Of a DNA stretch of 64,000 nt, positions 12,401 through 22,849 are shown in pieces; position 1 is the first letter of the stretch; each line of letters opens with the position of its first letter. The translations under genes were made by a program, and so were the position numbers. The notes beneath the pieces were generated by a model. That model saw nothing but the letters and a program-made list of their open reading frames with translations. It searched no databases and had not been told where the DNA came from. The DNA comes from Bombyx mori (lineage: Eukaryota > Arthropoda > Insecta > Lepidoptera > Bombycidae), in assembly GCF_030269925.1 (NCBI RefSeq), contig NC_085124.1:11160001-11224000 (forward strand), given 5' to 3'.

Positions 12401-15400
12401 AACCACGACTACCAAACAATATTAACAAAAATGCTGACTGCGAATCGAACTCGGACCCGGGGTATATTAGTTTATCACTCACCACTAGACTAACTATATA
12501 GGCGAATTATTTCGTTGACATATCTATACTAATATATGGTTTAGTGGTTTTTACGGATGTTCCGTTATAACTACTGAACCATGCATCCGATTGACATGAA
12601 ACTTGGTATCCATGTAGAAAATACATGTACTTAATGGATAGGCTAATATTTATATAAGTATTGGACTCCCTAATAATAATGACAATAAATAAATAATGTT
12701 AATTTTAAATGCCCAACGAAGCGGGCGAGTACGGCTGGGTAAGTTCATATGAATATATTTATTCAACTCACTTGACCAAGATCTCCTGGTCGGAAGACTG
12801 TTGCAAGTGTTTGTCCATTTGCACGACCAGTTCCACGTTATAATACAATTGTTCTTCGTCGTCTGGTTCAAATTCGGTGGTGTTCAATGTGGATGTTCGC
12901 ACACCGCACGCGTTCGATGGGAGATGTAGTGATATCTTCGTGTTTAAACTGCCTGGAATAATGTGAATCACATTTCAGACATTTAAAGGATGTATTCTAT
13001 TCAAGCGAATCATAGACATAATTAAGAAACAATTTTACTGTATAATCTTACAATTTTTATAAAACACTTAAGTATAAGTTTGCATTGAGATCAGAACCTT
13101 CAGATATAGGAAGTTTAGAAAATTTATTTCGGTTTGAAGGGTGGGGCAGCCGTTGTAACTATAGTTGAGACCTTAGAACTTATATATCGAGATGGGTGGC
13201 GCATTTACGTTGTGGATGTCTATGGGCTCCAGTAACCACTTAGCACCAGGTAGGCTGTGAGCTCGTCCACCTATCAAATCAAATCAAATCAAATCAAATC
13301 AAATCAAATCAAATCAAATCAAAAAAGTTTTATTCAACATAAATGAAAATACATACTTGTTGAACGTCAAAAGAATTACCGCCAATTCACAAGAATTAGC
13401 CTCCGTCCTGAGAAGAATTGGCAAGAAACTCAGCGGGCATGTTTTTTTTTTTTTAATATTAGATTTTTATTTTTATTTTAAATATATATTTTTTTTTAAA
13501 TATTCATATTACAATAAGTAATTATAACATAACAATTTTACAATATTGAAATTCCCGGAGCGAGCAACTCATTCCCACTTTGTGCAATCTTCTAGATAAT
13601 CATTGACTTTATAGTAAGCTTTATTGCACAAATGTTCTTTAATAGTTTTCTTAAACCTATGTATATGTAGGTTCTGAACATCTTGTGGGATTTTGTTGTA
13701 CAGGCGCACAGACAAACACCCGAATGAATTTCGTATCTTATGTAACCTACTCATCGGCACAACAAGCTTGTGTTTGTTCCTAGTATTTCTATTATGTATG
13801 TCCGACATCTTAGGAAACTCCTCAATATGTTTACGAACATACATCAAATTTTCAAATGGGATGGCATAGTGAGAACTTTAATTTCTTTAAATTTTTCCCT
13901 CAGGGATTCCCTTGAGTGCATGTTATAAATAGCACGTATAGCTCTTTTCTGCAGAATAAATATCATTTCGACATCGGCCGCATTGCCCCATAGCAAAATG
14001 CCATAGGACATGACACTGTGGAAGTAACTAAAGTAAACTAAACGAGCCGTGTCCGCATTTGTTAACATTCTAATTTTTTTTACTGCGTATGCTGCAGAGC
14101 TAAGCTTACTCGCCAATTTATGAATATGAGGTCCCCACTGCAGTTTGGAGTCCACTGTTATACCAAGAAATACGGTTGACTCAACAAGCTCCAATGATTC
14201 CTCAGAAACAATTACATTACTATCTACTTGTCTCACATTTAAAGATGATTTAATACATTTTAAAGTAAATTTAATACATTTCGTTTTCTTACTATTCAAT
14301 AATAGGTTATTGATACGGAACCAATGAACCACACACGAAATCGCATCATTCACTTCGTCATAGACTTGTGATTGTCGTTTAATTTTAAATAATAAAGATG
14401 TATCATCTGCGAATAATACGACCTCGTGTCGGGACTCAATAAAACTAGGCAAATCGTTTATATATATTAGAAATAAAAAAGGACCCAAAATGGAACCCTG
14501 AGGTACACCCATTTTCAACGTGGTGCCTGAAGATCTATTTCCTTTCACATCTACTGTTTGTATCCTTCCTGATAAATAGGAAGTAATAAGTTCCAATGCA
14601 CCATCCCTAATACCATAGTGATGTAGTTTCCTCACCAATGTTTCATGTTCAACACAGTCAAATGCTTTGGATAAGTCACAGAAAATTCCAAGACAATCAT
14701 GCGATTCCTCCCAAGATTGAAATATATTTTTGATTAGATAAGCACCTGCATCAGTTGTAGAGCGACCCCTTGTAAACCCGAATTGTTTATTATGAAGCAG
14801 GTTATTTGAATTAAAATGTTCTAAAAGTTGTGTCAAAATAATTTTTTCAAAGATTTTACTCAACGTAGGGAGTACTGAAATAGGTCTATAGTTAGAGGGG
14901 TCATCAGTACTACCAGATTTAAAAAGAGGAATCACTTTACTATGTTTCATTAAGTCAGGAAATACACCACACTTAATACAATCATTAAAAATACTAACAA
15001 GATGAGAAGCAATAATGTCTATTACAGACTTCAAAACCTTTACTGATATTCCCCACAAGTCAGCTGTATTTTTTACATTAAGGCTATTAAAACTTTTTAT
15101 TATATTGTTTGAATTAATTTTCTTAAATTAAAAAATTTCATTGCATTTCTTGACATGGTTATGCAATAATATTTCAGCTGCTGTGGGGGATGAATTTAGA
15201 GATGTGGTAGTTGAAACTGGAATGTCAGAGAAAAACTTTTCAAAAGCATTAGCCACATCTTCATGACTAGTTACCAATTTATCGTCTATTTTTAACGAGA
15301 ATTCTTGATGGCTATTTCTGACTTTTCCACTTTCTCTACCAATGATGTTCCAAGTCATCTTTATCTTGTCAGGGGCATTTTTGATTAAATCACTTAAATG

Positions 15401-16599
15401 TAAAGATTTTGCCGCTAAACAAACTTTTCTAAATAGTTTGGAATAGTTCCTGACATATTGATGAAATGTTTCATCATTATTATAAGCTTTTTCAGAGTAT
15501 AGATCATACAATTTTTTTTCTACTTTTGTACACTCCGGTGGTGGCCCACTCGCTGAACACCGTTTTGTTTTTTAATGTTACAGTTTTAGGAATAAATACA
15601 TCAGTAAAGACCATATTAATTCTCTTAAACATATTCTGGTATGATAAATTTGGGTTTTTGTTATAAATAATTTCTGAATGTTCTTGCTTAATATTATTTC
15701 TAAACTTCTCAATTCGTTTTTTATTAATAGGAACAATCACAAGAGTATTTTTATCTTTAGAATTCATAATAGATTCAAAAGACACAAATTGTCCACTATG
15801 GTCTGATGTTAATTGATTAATAATTTTTTTGTTAATCGGTGTTACATTTGTAAATATGTTATCTAAACATGTTGCCGATGTGGTCGTTGTCCTAGTAGGC
15901 TCTAGAATCTAGAATCTAAGCAATAAAAAAAAACTTATGGCGATGACGATGATTGATTTGTAAAAATGTATTAACATATTATTTTTTTTACTTTGTTTCG
16001 ATATCCTCACCAGATTAACCGTGATAAATAAGATTGGTTCAAATTCTAGTTATTTAATCCTGTTGTCTTAGTTTTTAAATTACATTTTTTTTAACACGGT
16101 TTTGCTAGCCTGACCTGTATCTGTCTAGCTATCTATCTGAGGGAATCTTCCAAAGAAATTTTCACAACGTCGGACTAACTTAAAAATTATTAACTTAGAG
16201 TGTATGAAGAAACTATGAAAATATAATATTTTTGTTAATTTGGTTTAATATAATTTTTAGTTTAACCTGTCTGTATAGCAATGTTTTTTTTTATGTTTTT
16301 GTACCTACCTAATTGTTTACATTAAGATGTTTGTTTCTAAAAGGGTTTTTTGTAAGATTGTGTAACTCTAAACCAGTTTCTTTGGTTTGATATTCAAAAT
16401 GTATACACGTACCTTGTGATTGACATTCAGTAGAGAAATCTTTGCTGAATACTAATCCTTTGAACGGGCGATCCATCTCCAGGTCCACTATGATGGAACC
16501 CTTGTCGCACTTGGTAGCCACGCTCACCACCCTGTTGGGCTTACTCTGCTGCCCGAGACTTGGAGTCGCCAAACACAGCAGTAGCACTAAACGCCACAT
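9458..16599 (-). CDS. Zona-pellucida (ZP) domain transmembrane protein, six exons, 507 aa
   Basis: Predicted coding exons in transcript order are 16599-16413, 12952-12772, 12077-11973, 11310-11138, 10414-9884 and 9804-9458. All junctions are AG/GT and the phases (1,2,2,1,1) join without a break, giving 507 residues. Residues 1-16 form a signal peptide (MWRLVLLLCLATPSLG). A ZP-N half starts near Cys31 and a ZP-C half carries paired cysteines up to about Cys339. RKAR at 354-357 fits the furin site usual in ZP proteins. A membrane span (about 421-443) and a Ser-rich tail of about 64 residues follow. Such proteins are exported apically and polymerise in cuticle or apical matrix after cleavage; this role is inferred from the family. 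The start lies in an exon beginning at 16610, so a 5'UTR exon probably lies upstream. Intron 1 (about 3.5 kb) contains LINE and SINE insertions. Which insect ZP orthologue it is remains undecided. Confidence 0.85.
10829..10950 (+). mobile_element. Short lepidopteran SINE/LINE tail with poly(A)
   Basis: A 5'-truncated retroposon tail containing 'ggtaaccactcaccatcagg' and ending in gggcaataaaaaaa. It lies in an intron of the ZP gene, antisense to the gene. The same tail family occurs in the opposite orientation at about 41651-41770. Confidence 0.7.
11003..11070 (-). mobile_element. tRNA-like head fragment of a Bm1-type SINE
   Basis: The printed block cgggattcgaacac is the reverse complement of a pol III B box, and the flanking gccacgacgtca matches the 5' head of the Bm1 copy at 5240-5683. 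Only the head is present. It sits in the ZP-gene intron between 10415 and 11137. Confidence 0.6.
12425..12510 (-). mobile_element. tRNA-like SINE head fragment
   Basis: On the minus strand a B-box-like block (GAGTTCGATTCGC) follows an A-box-like stretch in the right order. No complete tRNA cloverleaf can be formed, so this is a SINE remnant rather than a tRNA gene. It lies in the first intron of the ZP gene. Confidence 0.4.
12523..12740 (+). mobile_element. Nonautonomous Helitron-like element
   Basis: The element begins with TCTATACTAATAT immediately after an A and ends in a GC-rich block (gcccaacgaagcgggcgagt) followed by a degraded CTAGT-like terminus. No terminal inverted repeats are present, as expected for Helitrons. 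It lies in intron 1 of the ZP gene, just downstream of exon 2. Assignment rests on the termini only. Confidence 0.55.
13128..13273 (+). mobile_element. 5'-truncated Bm1-type SINE
   Basis: The copy begins inside the body at ttcggtttgaagggtggggc and ends at the gagctcgtccacctat block. It abuts a pentanucleotide tract instead of its own poly(A), so the neighbouring LINE tail seems to have joined or inserted exactly at its 3' end. Confidence 0.8.
13272..13323. repeat. (AAATC)n pentanucleotide tract, 3' tail of the adjoining LINE
   Basis: About ten perfect AAATC units, read on the minus strand as (GATTT)n. Similar but shorter tails end the related LINE copies at 19049-19325 (GATTCGATTTGATTT) and 63184-63665 (TTTGAA units). 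The tract is therefore the element's own 3' end, not an independent microsatellite. Confidence 0.85.
13844..15058 (-). pseudogene. LINE reverse transcriptase fragment, 404 codons
   Basis: This is the longest intact frame of the LINE. Ordered RT blocks are visible: residues 52-63 (DDPSNYRPISVL), 126-133 (FCDLSKAF), 184-193 (GVPQGSILGP) and 214-224 (around FADDTSLL). All catalytic aspartates look present. It is separated from the endonuclease end upstream by one stop codon and a frameshift, and from the C-terminus downstream by a frameshift. It probably makes no functional polymerase, although only a few lesions separate it from the ancestral frame. Confidence 0.85.
15128..15785 (-). pseudogene. 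LINE linker region between endonuclease and RT, two frames
   Basis: Two overlapping frames (15785-15504 and 15511-15128) together cover the segment between the endonuclease and RT domains, including a Lys/Asn-rich stretch and KIKMTWNIIGRESG typical of CR1/Jockey-type ORF2 proteins. The overlap of about 8 bp marks a frameshift, and a single TAA at 15128-15130 separates it from the RT frame. It has no independent function. Confidence 0.7.
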
Positions 16600-16810
16600 G
16601 TTGGCGCATCCTGCAAAAAAGAATAACATATTCACTAATCCAATTAGATTAATTTATCCTTTTTCTGGAAGGTTCCAAAAGGTTAACCCTAAACGTATCT
16701 TAAAGATCGTGAGATCTCTGGTTGATTAACTCTGTCTGAATTGAAATTAATACAATTGGCTTAATTCTATTCGTTCTCCATGTCTTGTTTATATGAGAAT
16801 CAGCACTTAA

Positions 16811-17339
16811 TCTGTACTTAATATTATAAAGCTGAAGAATTGGTTTGTTTGGTTGAACGCGCTAATCTCAGGAACTACTGGTCCGACTTGAAAAATTATT
16901 TCAGTGTCAGATAGCTCATGTATTGAGAAAGGCTATAGGCTATATAACATCACGGTAAGACCGGACACAGTAAGTGGAGCACCAATAAAGAACGTTTTAA
17001 AATAGGGGTTTAAATAGCTCCTTAACTTTCTATAATTCAAAAATATTTTCACTTTCTACGTATAGCCTTCCTCAATAAATGGGCTATCTAGCACTGAAAG
17101 AATTATTGAAATCGAACCAGTAGTTCTTGAGATTTGCGCGTTCAAACAAACAAACAAACTCTTCACCTTTATAATAATAGTATAGATATAAGATAAGCTA
17201 TATAATATAAGATCAATCGGGATTTTTTTTTCCTTTTGAGAGCTTACGCTGCGTGCGCTTCGGAAACGATTAAAGTAAATGAAGTGCGGGTAAAACTTAG
17301 CGTTATCCCAAAGTAACTAAGTCGCGGGCAAAAGCTAGT
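16811..17339 (+). mobile_element. Composite Helitron (Lep1-like) with inverted 5' ends
   Basis: The plus-strand copy starts with TCTGTACTTAATATTATAAA after an A, and the element ends in a GC-rich block gcgggcaaaagctagt followed by T, the CTAGT terminus usual for lepidopteran Helitrons. Inside lies a second 5' end in reverse orientation, ending near 17187. Blocks such as 'ctcaggaactactggtccga' are answered by their near reverse complement at about 17116-17140. The result is two outward-facing 5' ends and one 3' end. No Rep/helicase coding is present. Confidence 0.7.
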
Positions 17340-17860
17340 TCATCGATAAATATGAAAAGAAGTGACCCGTTGAAATCTAACAATCGGCGTGTCGATTTAC
17401 TCTAGATTTCCATGGCCAGGACGCCCTGGACTAGCTCCAATTATATCGCCATTAATTATAGATACGATAGTACCCAACCAGTAAATCTAGATTCTTTGGT
17501 CGCCTATCCTGTAATAAGTATAGAACTGCGGTCAATACTCGCGGTTGCAGCGGCGGATATGAAAGCAATTTGAGACTGTCATAAAATGTAAATCGCTGAG
17601 GCAAACATGGAATCAGTTTAATGATTCGTTTTGCCAATTAGAGATTATATTTGATACGAGAGGAAATAGATGTGCGCGGAAGCAATAACGCAAATTGAAC
17701 AGAATATATACTCGTCTATTAAATGTCTTATTATAAAGATCAAACAAAAACCGGGATGCTATTTGTTTAGATTTACTTTCATTAAGCGCCAAAGTCTGAA
17801 GAGGCAGGAACTAAATCTTAATACGTTATTTTTCTTGTCCATAGTGTCTTGGTTTTACTT
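17340..17860. other. No gene or recognised repeat seen
   Basis: AT-rich unique-looking sequence between a Helitron and a SINE tail. The short open frames lack domain features. Confidence 0.4.
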
Positions 17861-17861
17861 T

Positions 17862-17970
17862 TTTTTATTATTGCTTAGATGGGTGGACGAGCTCACAGCC
17901 CACCTGGTGTAAGTGGTTACTGGAGCCCATAGGCATCAACAACGTAAATGCGCCGCCCACCTTGAAACCT
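17862..17970 (-). mobile_element. Bm1-type SINE, 3' end only
   Basis: Printed as T-run, attgcttagatgggtggacg and the 'gcgccgcccacctt' block, which is the last ~110 bp of the SINE on the minus strand. The rest is missing. Confidence 0.8.
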
Positions 17971-18129
17971 CACTAGAAGAATCTGAGGGTAGGAATAATA
18001 AGATAATAATAATAATAGTTAGGCGCAGCACGAGCAAACTGAAGTTATATAGTTGGATAGTTTTATCACTCTCTAGATCCTAAGACCGGCTATAATTCAG
18101 TGGTAAAGCAAATGGCAGGTTAGCAGTTT

Positions 18130-18372
18130 TTTTTTAATTTTTATTGCTTTGATGGGTGGACGAGCTTACAGCCCACCTGGTGTTAAGTGGTTACTGGAGC
18201 CCATGGACATCTAAAACGTAAATGCACCACCCACCTTGAGAAATCAGTTCTAAAGTCTCAGTATAGTTACAACGGCTGCCCCACCCTTCAAACCGAAACG
18301 CATTACTGCTTCACGGCAGAAATACGGCACGGCTGGCGTGCGGACTCACAAGAGGTCCTACCACCAGTAAGC
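18130..18372 (-). mobile_element. Bm1-type SINE, 5'-truncated
   Basis: Minus-strand copy from the T-run at 18130 to the 'ggtcctaccaccagtaa' block. The tRNA-like head is absent. The frame at 18187-18417 is only the SINE body. Confidence 0.85.
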
Positions 18373-18919
18373 ATTAAAAGAATTACAGAAGGTACATTAA
18401 AAGGATCTAACCTTTGAACGCAATCTTAAAATAAAAAAAATCACAATTCGGAAAGGAGCCAGCCAAAAACCAGCTCTACTTTAATGGTATGCTCATATTT
18501 TCGATTGCCTGTTGTTAAAAATTTTATTTTTAGTTTTATACCGATAATATGCCATATCCGTTAAAATATAATTAGGTTCATCCGCTAGTGGCGCGGTTAT
18601 TATGCATTAACTAGAAATGAGAACATCTATATGGAGCCGTCTTGGTATAATGTATCTTGGATTCACAATCCCGTCTTGGTATATAAAATCTCTTGGATTA
18701 AAAATATTCAAATGATGACTTCAATTATTGAAATTTACAACACTCATAAACTCTGCCCTATACGCTCATTTATTTCAGACGACTAAAGTCTAAACAAGCT
18801 CAACGTGCTTGTATGAATAATATTTTCGGTTGGGTCGGGCGTTACCTACCTATAAGCGTATAAATATAGCGTAGTATAAGTCTTGTATAGCGTATAGTAA
18901 TGTGTATTATCTATGGTAA

Positions 18920-19480
18920 GTATAGCGTAAGGATAAGACGCCTGGGTGTATTAGTATCAAGCAATGCAACTGTGTCGGTGTTCAAATCCCGTACCAATTT
19001 TTCTAATGAAATACGTACTTAACATGAATTACTAGAACTAGAATATTTCACAAAGTGGGAATGAGTTGCTGGCTCCGGGCATTTCAATATTGTAATAATT
19101 GTTATGTTATAATACTCATTGTAAAAATGAATATTTAAAAAAATCTAATATTAAAAAAATAATAATCTAATATTTAAAAAAAAAAAAGACATGCCCGCTG
19201 AGTTTCTTGCCAATTCTTCTCAGGACGAAGGCTAGTTCTTGTGAATTGGCGGTAGTTCTTTTGACGTTCAACAAGTATGTACTTTCATTTATGTTGAATA
19301 AATTTTTTTTGATTCGATTTGATTTACTTCCACGTTGAAGGAATAAAAATATGGTAGGACGTCTTGTGAGTCCGCACAAATGAGTACTACCACCCTGTCT
19401 ATTTCTGCCGTCTAGTAATGCTTTTCGGTTTGAAGAGTGGGGCAGTCGTTGTACTGTTAAAACTGAGACCTTAAAACTCT
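18920..19480 (+). mobile_element. Bm1-type SINE interrupted by a LINE tail
   Basis: The head (B-box-like GTGTTCAAATCCC, then taccaatttttctaatgaaa) lies at 18920-19030 and the body resumes at about 19326 with acttccacgttgaagga. These two parts are contiguous in the intact copies at 5240-5683 and 45868-46810. The 3' end of the SINE decays after 19480. Confidence 0.75.
19049..19325 (+). mobile_element. CR1-like LINE 3'UTR inserted in a SINE
   Basis: The segment matches the 3' end of the LINE at 13272-15905: the 'cacaaagtgggaatgagttg' end of the last coding exon, then the 3'UTR with 'gcccgctgagtttcttgcca', then a GATT(C)/GATTT tail. It is a short 5'-truncated insertion, younger than the SINE that it splits. 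Confidence 0.8.
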
Positions 19481-19854
19481 GTATATTATAAAACTGTAAC
19501 TATAAAACCGTATTATGTAACTGTAAAACTGTATATTACATTGTGTGTAATTATGTGTACGTATGTATTTTACTATTTTATACATAGGTATATTAAATTG
19601 TAGTATGTGTATTCATTCTATAATACTGAGATGTTATTTTAAGGAAGATTTTTGTTTTGAGTTTGTTCTTCTTTTTTTTTTGTTGTTATTTGTTATTCTT
19701 TTGTCAATGCATCTACCATGCATTATCTCTGCACCACCCTATGGTCGACTGGAAGAGAATGCCCATGGCATTAAGTCCGCCTGTGTACAAGTTTTGTTTT
19801 GTGCATAAAGTATAAATAAATAAATAAACAAATAAAAATAAATAAAACTCATGT

Positions 19855-19960
19855 CTCAAGGCGGAGTAAGCATTTATGTTGTAGATTTTTATGAGAACCG
19901 GTAACCACTGAACGCCAGGTGGGGCGTGAGCTTGTCCACTCATGAAAGCAATAAATAATA
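19855..19960 (+). mobile_element. Diverged Bm1-type SINE 3' end
   Basis: The tail of a SINE with many substitutions. The blocks 'ggtaaccactgaacgccagg' and gagcttgtccactca followed by agcaataaataa identify it. Confidence 0.65.
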
Positions 19961-20212
19961 ACAACGTTCCGAGTCCCAGTAAAATTTTGCAAAACCTACT
20001 TAAGCCCCGTTCTTTAATACACCATATTGTTAGCGTACAGTTACCGTTCCGGACAACGATCTCCGATATTCCACTTAGATTACGAACCGTTTTCAAGACA
20101 ATTAAACGTTTACAAAAAAATTGAAACGAATACGCATTAATATCAATTGTATCTGTTGGTTTTTTTATGAAAATGAAAGTTTTAGTTTACTTATAAACAA
20201 AACTTATAAGGA

Positions 20213-20624
20213 ACAAGCGGCCCGTTCCGGCTTCGCTCGGGTCTTCAATAAAAATCTCAACGATTTGACGTTGTTTTATTTTTTTAAATAAAAGAACACT
20301 TATTGCGGCATATCTATAATAGTTAGGACACTTTTTTTAAATGATAATGTATTCTACAAAGTCGTAGTACATTATTTTATTCTATCATCAATAGTTTTCG
20401 CAGGGCACGCGATGTAAAGAATATTTTTTTTACACCTTGGATTACATTATTGGAGTTTTAGTAAGAATCCCAAATTGTTTTTCAAAAAAGATTATTATAG
20501 CCTATATCACTTGGGAATAGTGTAGCTTCCAAACAGTGAAAGAATTTTTCAAATCGGTTCAGTAGTTTCGGAGCCTATTCAATACAAACAAACAAATCTT
20601 TCCTCTTTATAATATTAGTATAGA
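20213..20624 (-). mobile_element. Nonautonomous Helitron-like element, copy 1
   Basis: On the minus strand it starts with TCTATACTAATATTATAAAG after an A and ends with a GC-rich block (AAGCCGGAACGGGCCGCTTG). It has the same sequence as the plus-strand copy at 33162-33608 across almost its whole length, including 'gaataggctccgaaactact' read on the minus strand. No coding capacity. Confidence 0.7.
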
Positions 20625-20695
20625 TTACGTGTAGGTATGGATAATCGATTTTATAAGGCAATCGGTAATGTACACTACAATCTGATGTCTTCTAC

Positions 20696-20729
20696 CTTCG
20701 ATCAATAATACTACTATTATTGATCGAAG
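20696..20729. repeat. Perfect 15-bp-arm hairpin with GATCGAAG ends
   Basis: Arms cttcgatcaataata and tattattgatcgaag surround a 4-base loop. A close relative lies at 33103-33134. Each hairpin sits just outside the 5' end of one of the paired Helitron copies. Confidence 0.75.
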
Positions 20730-20768
20730 TCTTCTACATTGTATTAATTAGGTAGTTGCGTACATTTA

Positions 20769-21131
20769 CGCCCGTCTCGATCCTGTGGAGCGAATGGTAA
20801 ACAGTCGACGTCGGCCTAAACACGTCATTACGGATACTCCCGATCCATTAACGGTGCTTTTAGGTAACTCAAGCACCGGTCACCGTCCTCGCCGAACCCG
20901 TCTCTTGCGACGAAGGACTCGACGATTACATTAACCCATAGACACAGCCCACTGAGTTTCTCGCCGGATCTTCTCAGTGGGTCGCGTTTCCGATCCGGTG
21001 GTAGATTCTGCGAAGCACTGCTCTTGTTAGGGCCAGTATTAGACCCACCCCCTTTTTGAGCCCCTTGAGCTTACCTATTCGGCGAATCTAGAATAACCCC
21101 TCGAGGTTACTAGAATAGGAAAGAAAAAAAA
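20769..21131 (+). mobile_element. Jockey-clade LINE 3' end with poly(A)
   Basis: The segment corresponds to the last ~45 codons of ORF2 plus the 3'UTR of the copy at 4336-4911, and ends in an A-run at 21121-21131. It is less diverged than the copy at 8567-8770. No functional coding remains. Confidence 0.85.
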
Positions 21132-21247
21132 AGTGCTAAGTAATTTCGTGATAATATGACAGATTTGAGGCAGAAATATATTCTGGTAGTAAATAACCGG
21201 GCGCGATTACAATATCCCTTACCGTCAATAAGTAGTGGTCTTAGACG

Positions 21248-21553
21248 TCCATACGCGATGGTACCCATAGTGGGATATGCAGTAAATGTAAAATTAAAAA
21301 AAAAAAAAAACAAAAAAAAAACGTTAGGTTAATGCTTGTCGTTTCGTACTATTGTTAATCGAAGTCGTTGATTTATGATTTTTTTTAGTTGTCCCAAGAA
21401 TCATGCAAAACCTATTAGCGTAATTTAAATTCGTAATTAATTAGTAAGCAATAAACCCTAACTGGCAGCCTAGCGTTTCAGCTCGATGGGTGCTTACAAA
21501 ATAAATTTTATATTTCCACTGCATATCCCACTATGGGTACCATCGCGTATGGA
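21248..21553. repeat. Perfect 36-bp inverted repeat, 234-bp spacer
   Basis: The arms at 21248-21283 and 21518-21553 are exact reverse complements over 36 bases, containing gcgatggtacccatagtggg and its complement. The left arm is followed by an A-rich tract (about 21296-21320). The spacer shows no other feature. Two oppositely inserted fragments of one dispersed repeat is the simplest reading. Confidence 0.85.
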
Positions 21554-21599
21554 TGTTTCGATCTAGGGCTCCGGAAACCACTTCCTACGTGGTAGATCG

Positions 21600-22435
21600 T
21601 GAGCGGATTTATGGATTTACAACATTGAAGAAAATAAAAGACAGTCGCATTCCTAAAGGTCGTCAATATATGTCACTAAAATTTAAAGCCTTTGTAAGGC
21701 TAATATCACTTTTAAAGTAGGTATTTATAATTTTGCGATTGGCTAAAGCATTTCATGTTCTTACAGTTTCTCGAAAACCTTCCGTTATAAGAACTAAAGA
21801 ACATGAAATTATTAAATTTAATGAAATAGGTCAGGGGGTCATATGTCTTTTCAAATTTCTTGATTGATTACTTATTCGTATAGCAATGATTCGATTGAGT
21901 ATGTACTTCAATACCATTAGGTCTAATTGAGAAATTCGTGAGAGCGTTTATAATAAGAAACTGCAGAATGAAATATGGCTAATGGCTAATCGCTAAATAC
22001 CAATACTGTTTATCATTTAAAGTTTAATAAAAGATGAAGACATACATGATTGATATTTTTGAATTGGGCGCAGAGATGAACTCACGGCCCGATGTAATGA
22101 ACTTGTAGGTACCAACTAGAGCTAACAGGCGCAACAGCGTCAATTATATGTTTAGCGATAACTATAATGGAACACAAGATATTCGACAACGCTTGAATCG
22201 CGTTAATTACATTTTAGAGGTAAGTCAGGGTAAGTCTCCATATATGTACAAGTTTCAAACAATAACATTAGGATCGTGGGTCTACTGTGATTTCACTTGC
22301 CCCCGGAAGATTTTCCCTTTGTCGATTACTCCAAATATGAAATATTAAGATAAACCGGAAGATTGCCTCATATTATTCTGTTTAAAATCTGTAAAATTTA
22401 GATGTAGCAATGTATATCAAGTTTTATTGTAAAAC
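21600..22435. other. No gene recognised
   Basis: AT-rich sequence. The longest open frame (22148-22348) has no domain signature and no splice context that I could support. Confidence 0.4.
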
Positions 22436-22439
22436 TCAA

Positions 22440-22685
22440 AAAAAAAAAAAATCGGGAAAAAATAACGCACAATCATCCGATCCCAAATTAGGATGCCCTG
22501 TATTATGGGTACCAGAAACTTATACACGTTAACATAATATACACATATTATATAGATAATAAACATCCAGACAAAGAGCAAAAAAACTTCATCACACGAA
22601 TGTTTGTCCAATGTAGGAATCGAACCCACGACCCTCGGCGCAACAATTAGGTGCTCTTGACTAATGCACCACCGAGTCAGACAAA
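22440..22685 (-). mobile_element. tRNA-derived SINE, second family
   Basis: On the minus strand it begins 'GACTCGGTGGTGCATTAGTC' and continues to a clear B box (GTGGGTTCGATTCC). A body with 'tatagataataaacatccag' (plus strand) follows and it ends in an A-run printed as a/t-rich sequence near 22440. A diverged copy is at 31870-32018. It is unrelated to Bm1 outside the tRNA-like head. Confidence 0.75.
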
Positions 22686-22849
22686 ATATCATTACGAATA
22701 AAACTTTAATCTGAAATTTAATTACAATACCTCATTGTAAATGTGGGTATACTGGCTTAACATGAATCTTAGTACCGTTATTGATTAAAGTTACTAGGTC
22801 AAATTTACGCATGCCCATAATGAAACTTTAGTATAATTATATCATACGA

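Larger units (their letters stand above)
13272..15905 (-). mobile_element. CR1-like LINE with endonuclease end and reverse transcriptase, broken
   Basis: Minus-strand non-LTR element lying in intron 1 of the ZP gene, in the gene's own orientation. At its 5' end it keeps only the end of the endonuclease, including the diagnostic SDH motif in 'LTSDHSGQF' near 15790-15805. The reverse transcriptase follows with CDLSKAFD, VPQGSILGP and FADDTSLLF (catalytic Asp pair at residues 218-219 of the 13844-15058 frame). A C-terminal frame at 13569-13847, a 3'UTR and a (GATTT)n tail complete it. Breaks: truncation in the endonuclease, a frame change near 15504-15511, one in-frame TAA at 15128-15130, and a frame change near 13844-13847. 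The CR1/Daphne-like assignment is from motif style and the microsatellite tail. Confidence 0.85.

Noticed and set aside
12425..12510. Possible functional tRNA gene
   Set aside because: Only B-box-like and weak A-box-like blocks are present; no cloverleaf, so a SINE head is more likely. The same holds for 11003-11070 and 22620-22685.
13272..13323. Tandem AAATC units considered as a CRISPR-like or functional tandem array
   Set aside because: Units are 5 bp without spacers and similar tails end related LINE copies, so it is the LINE 3' tail.
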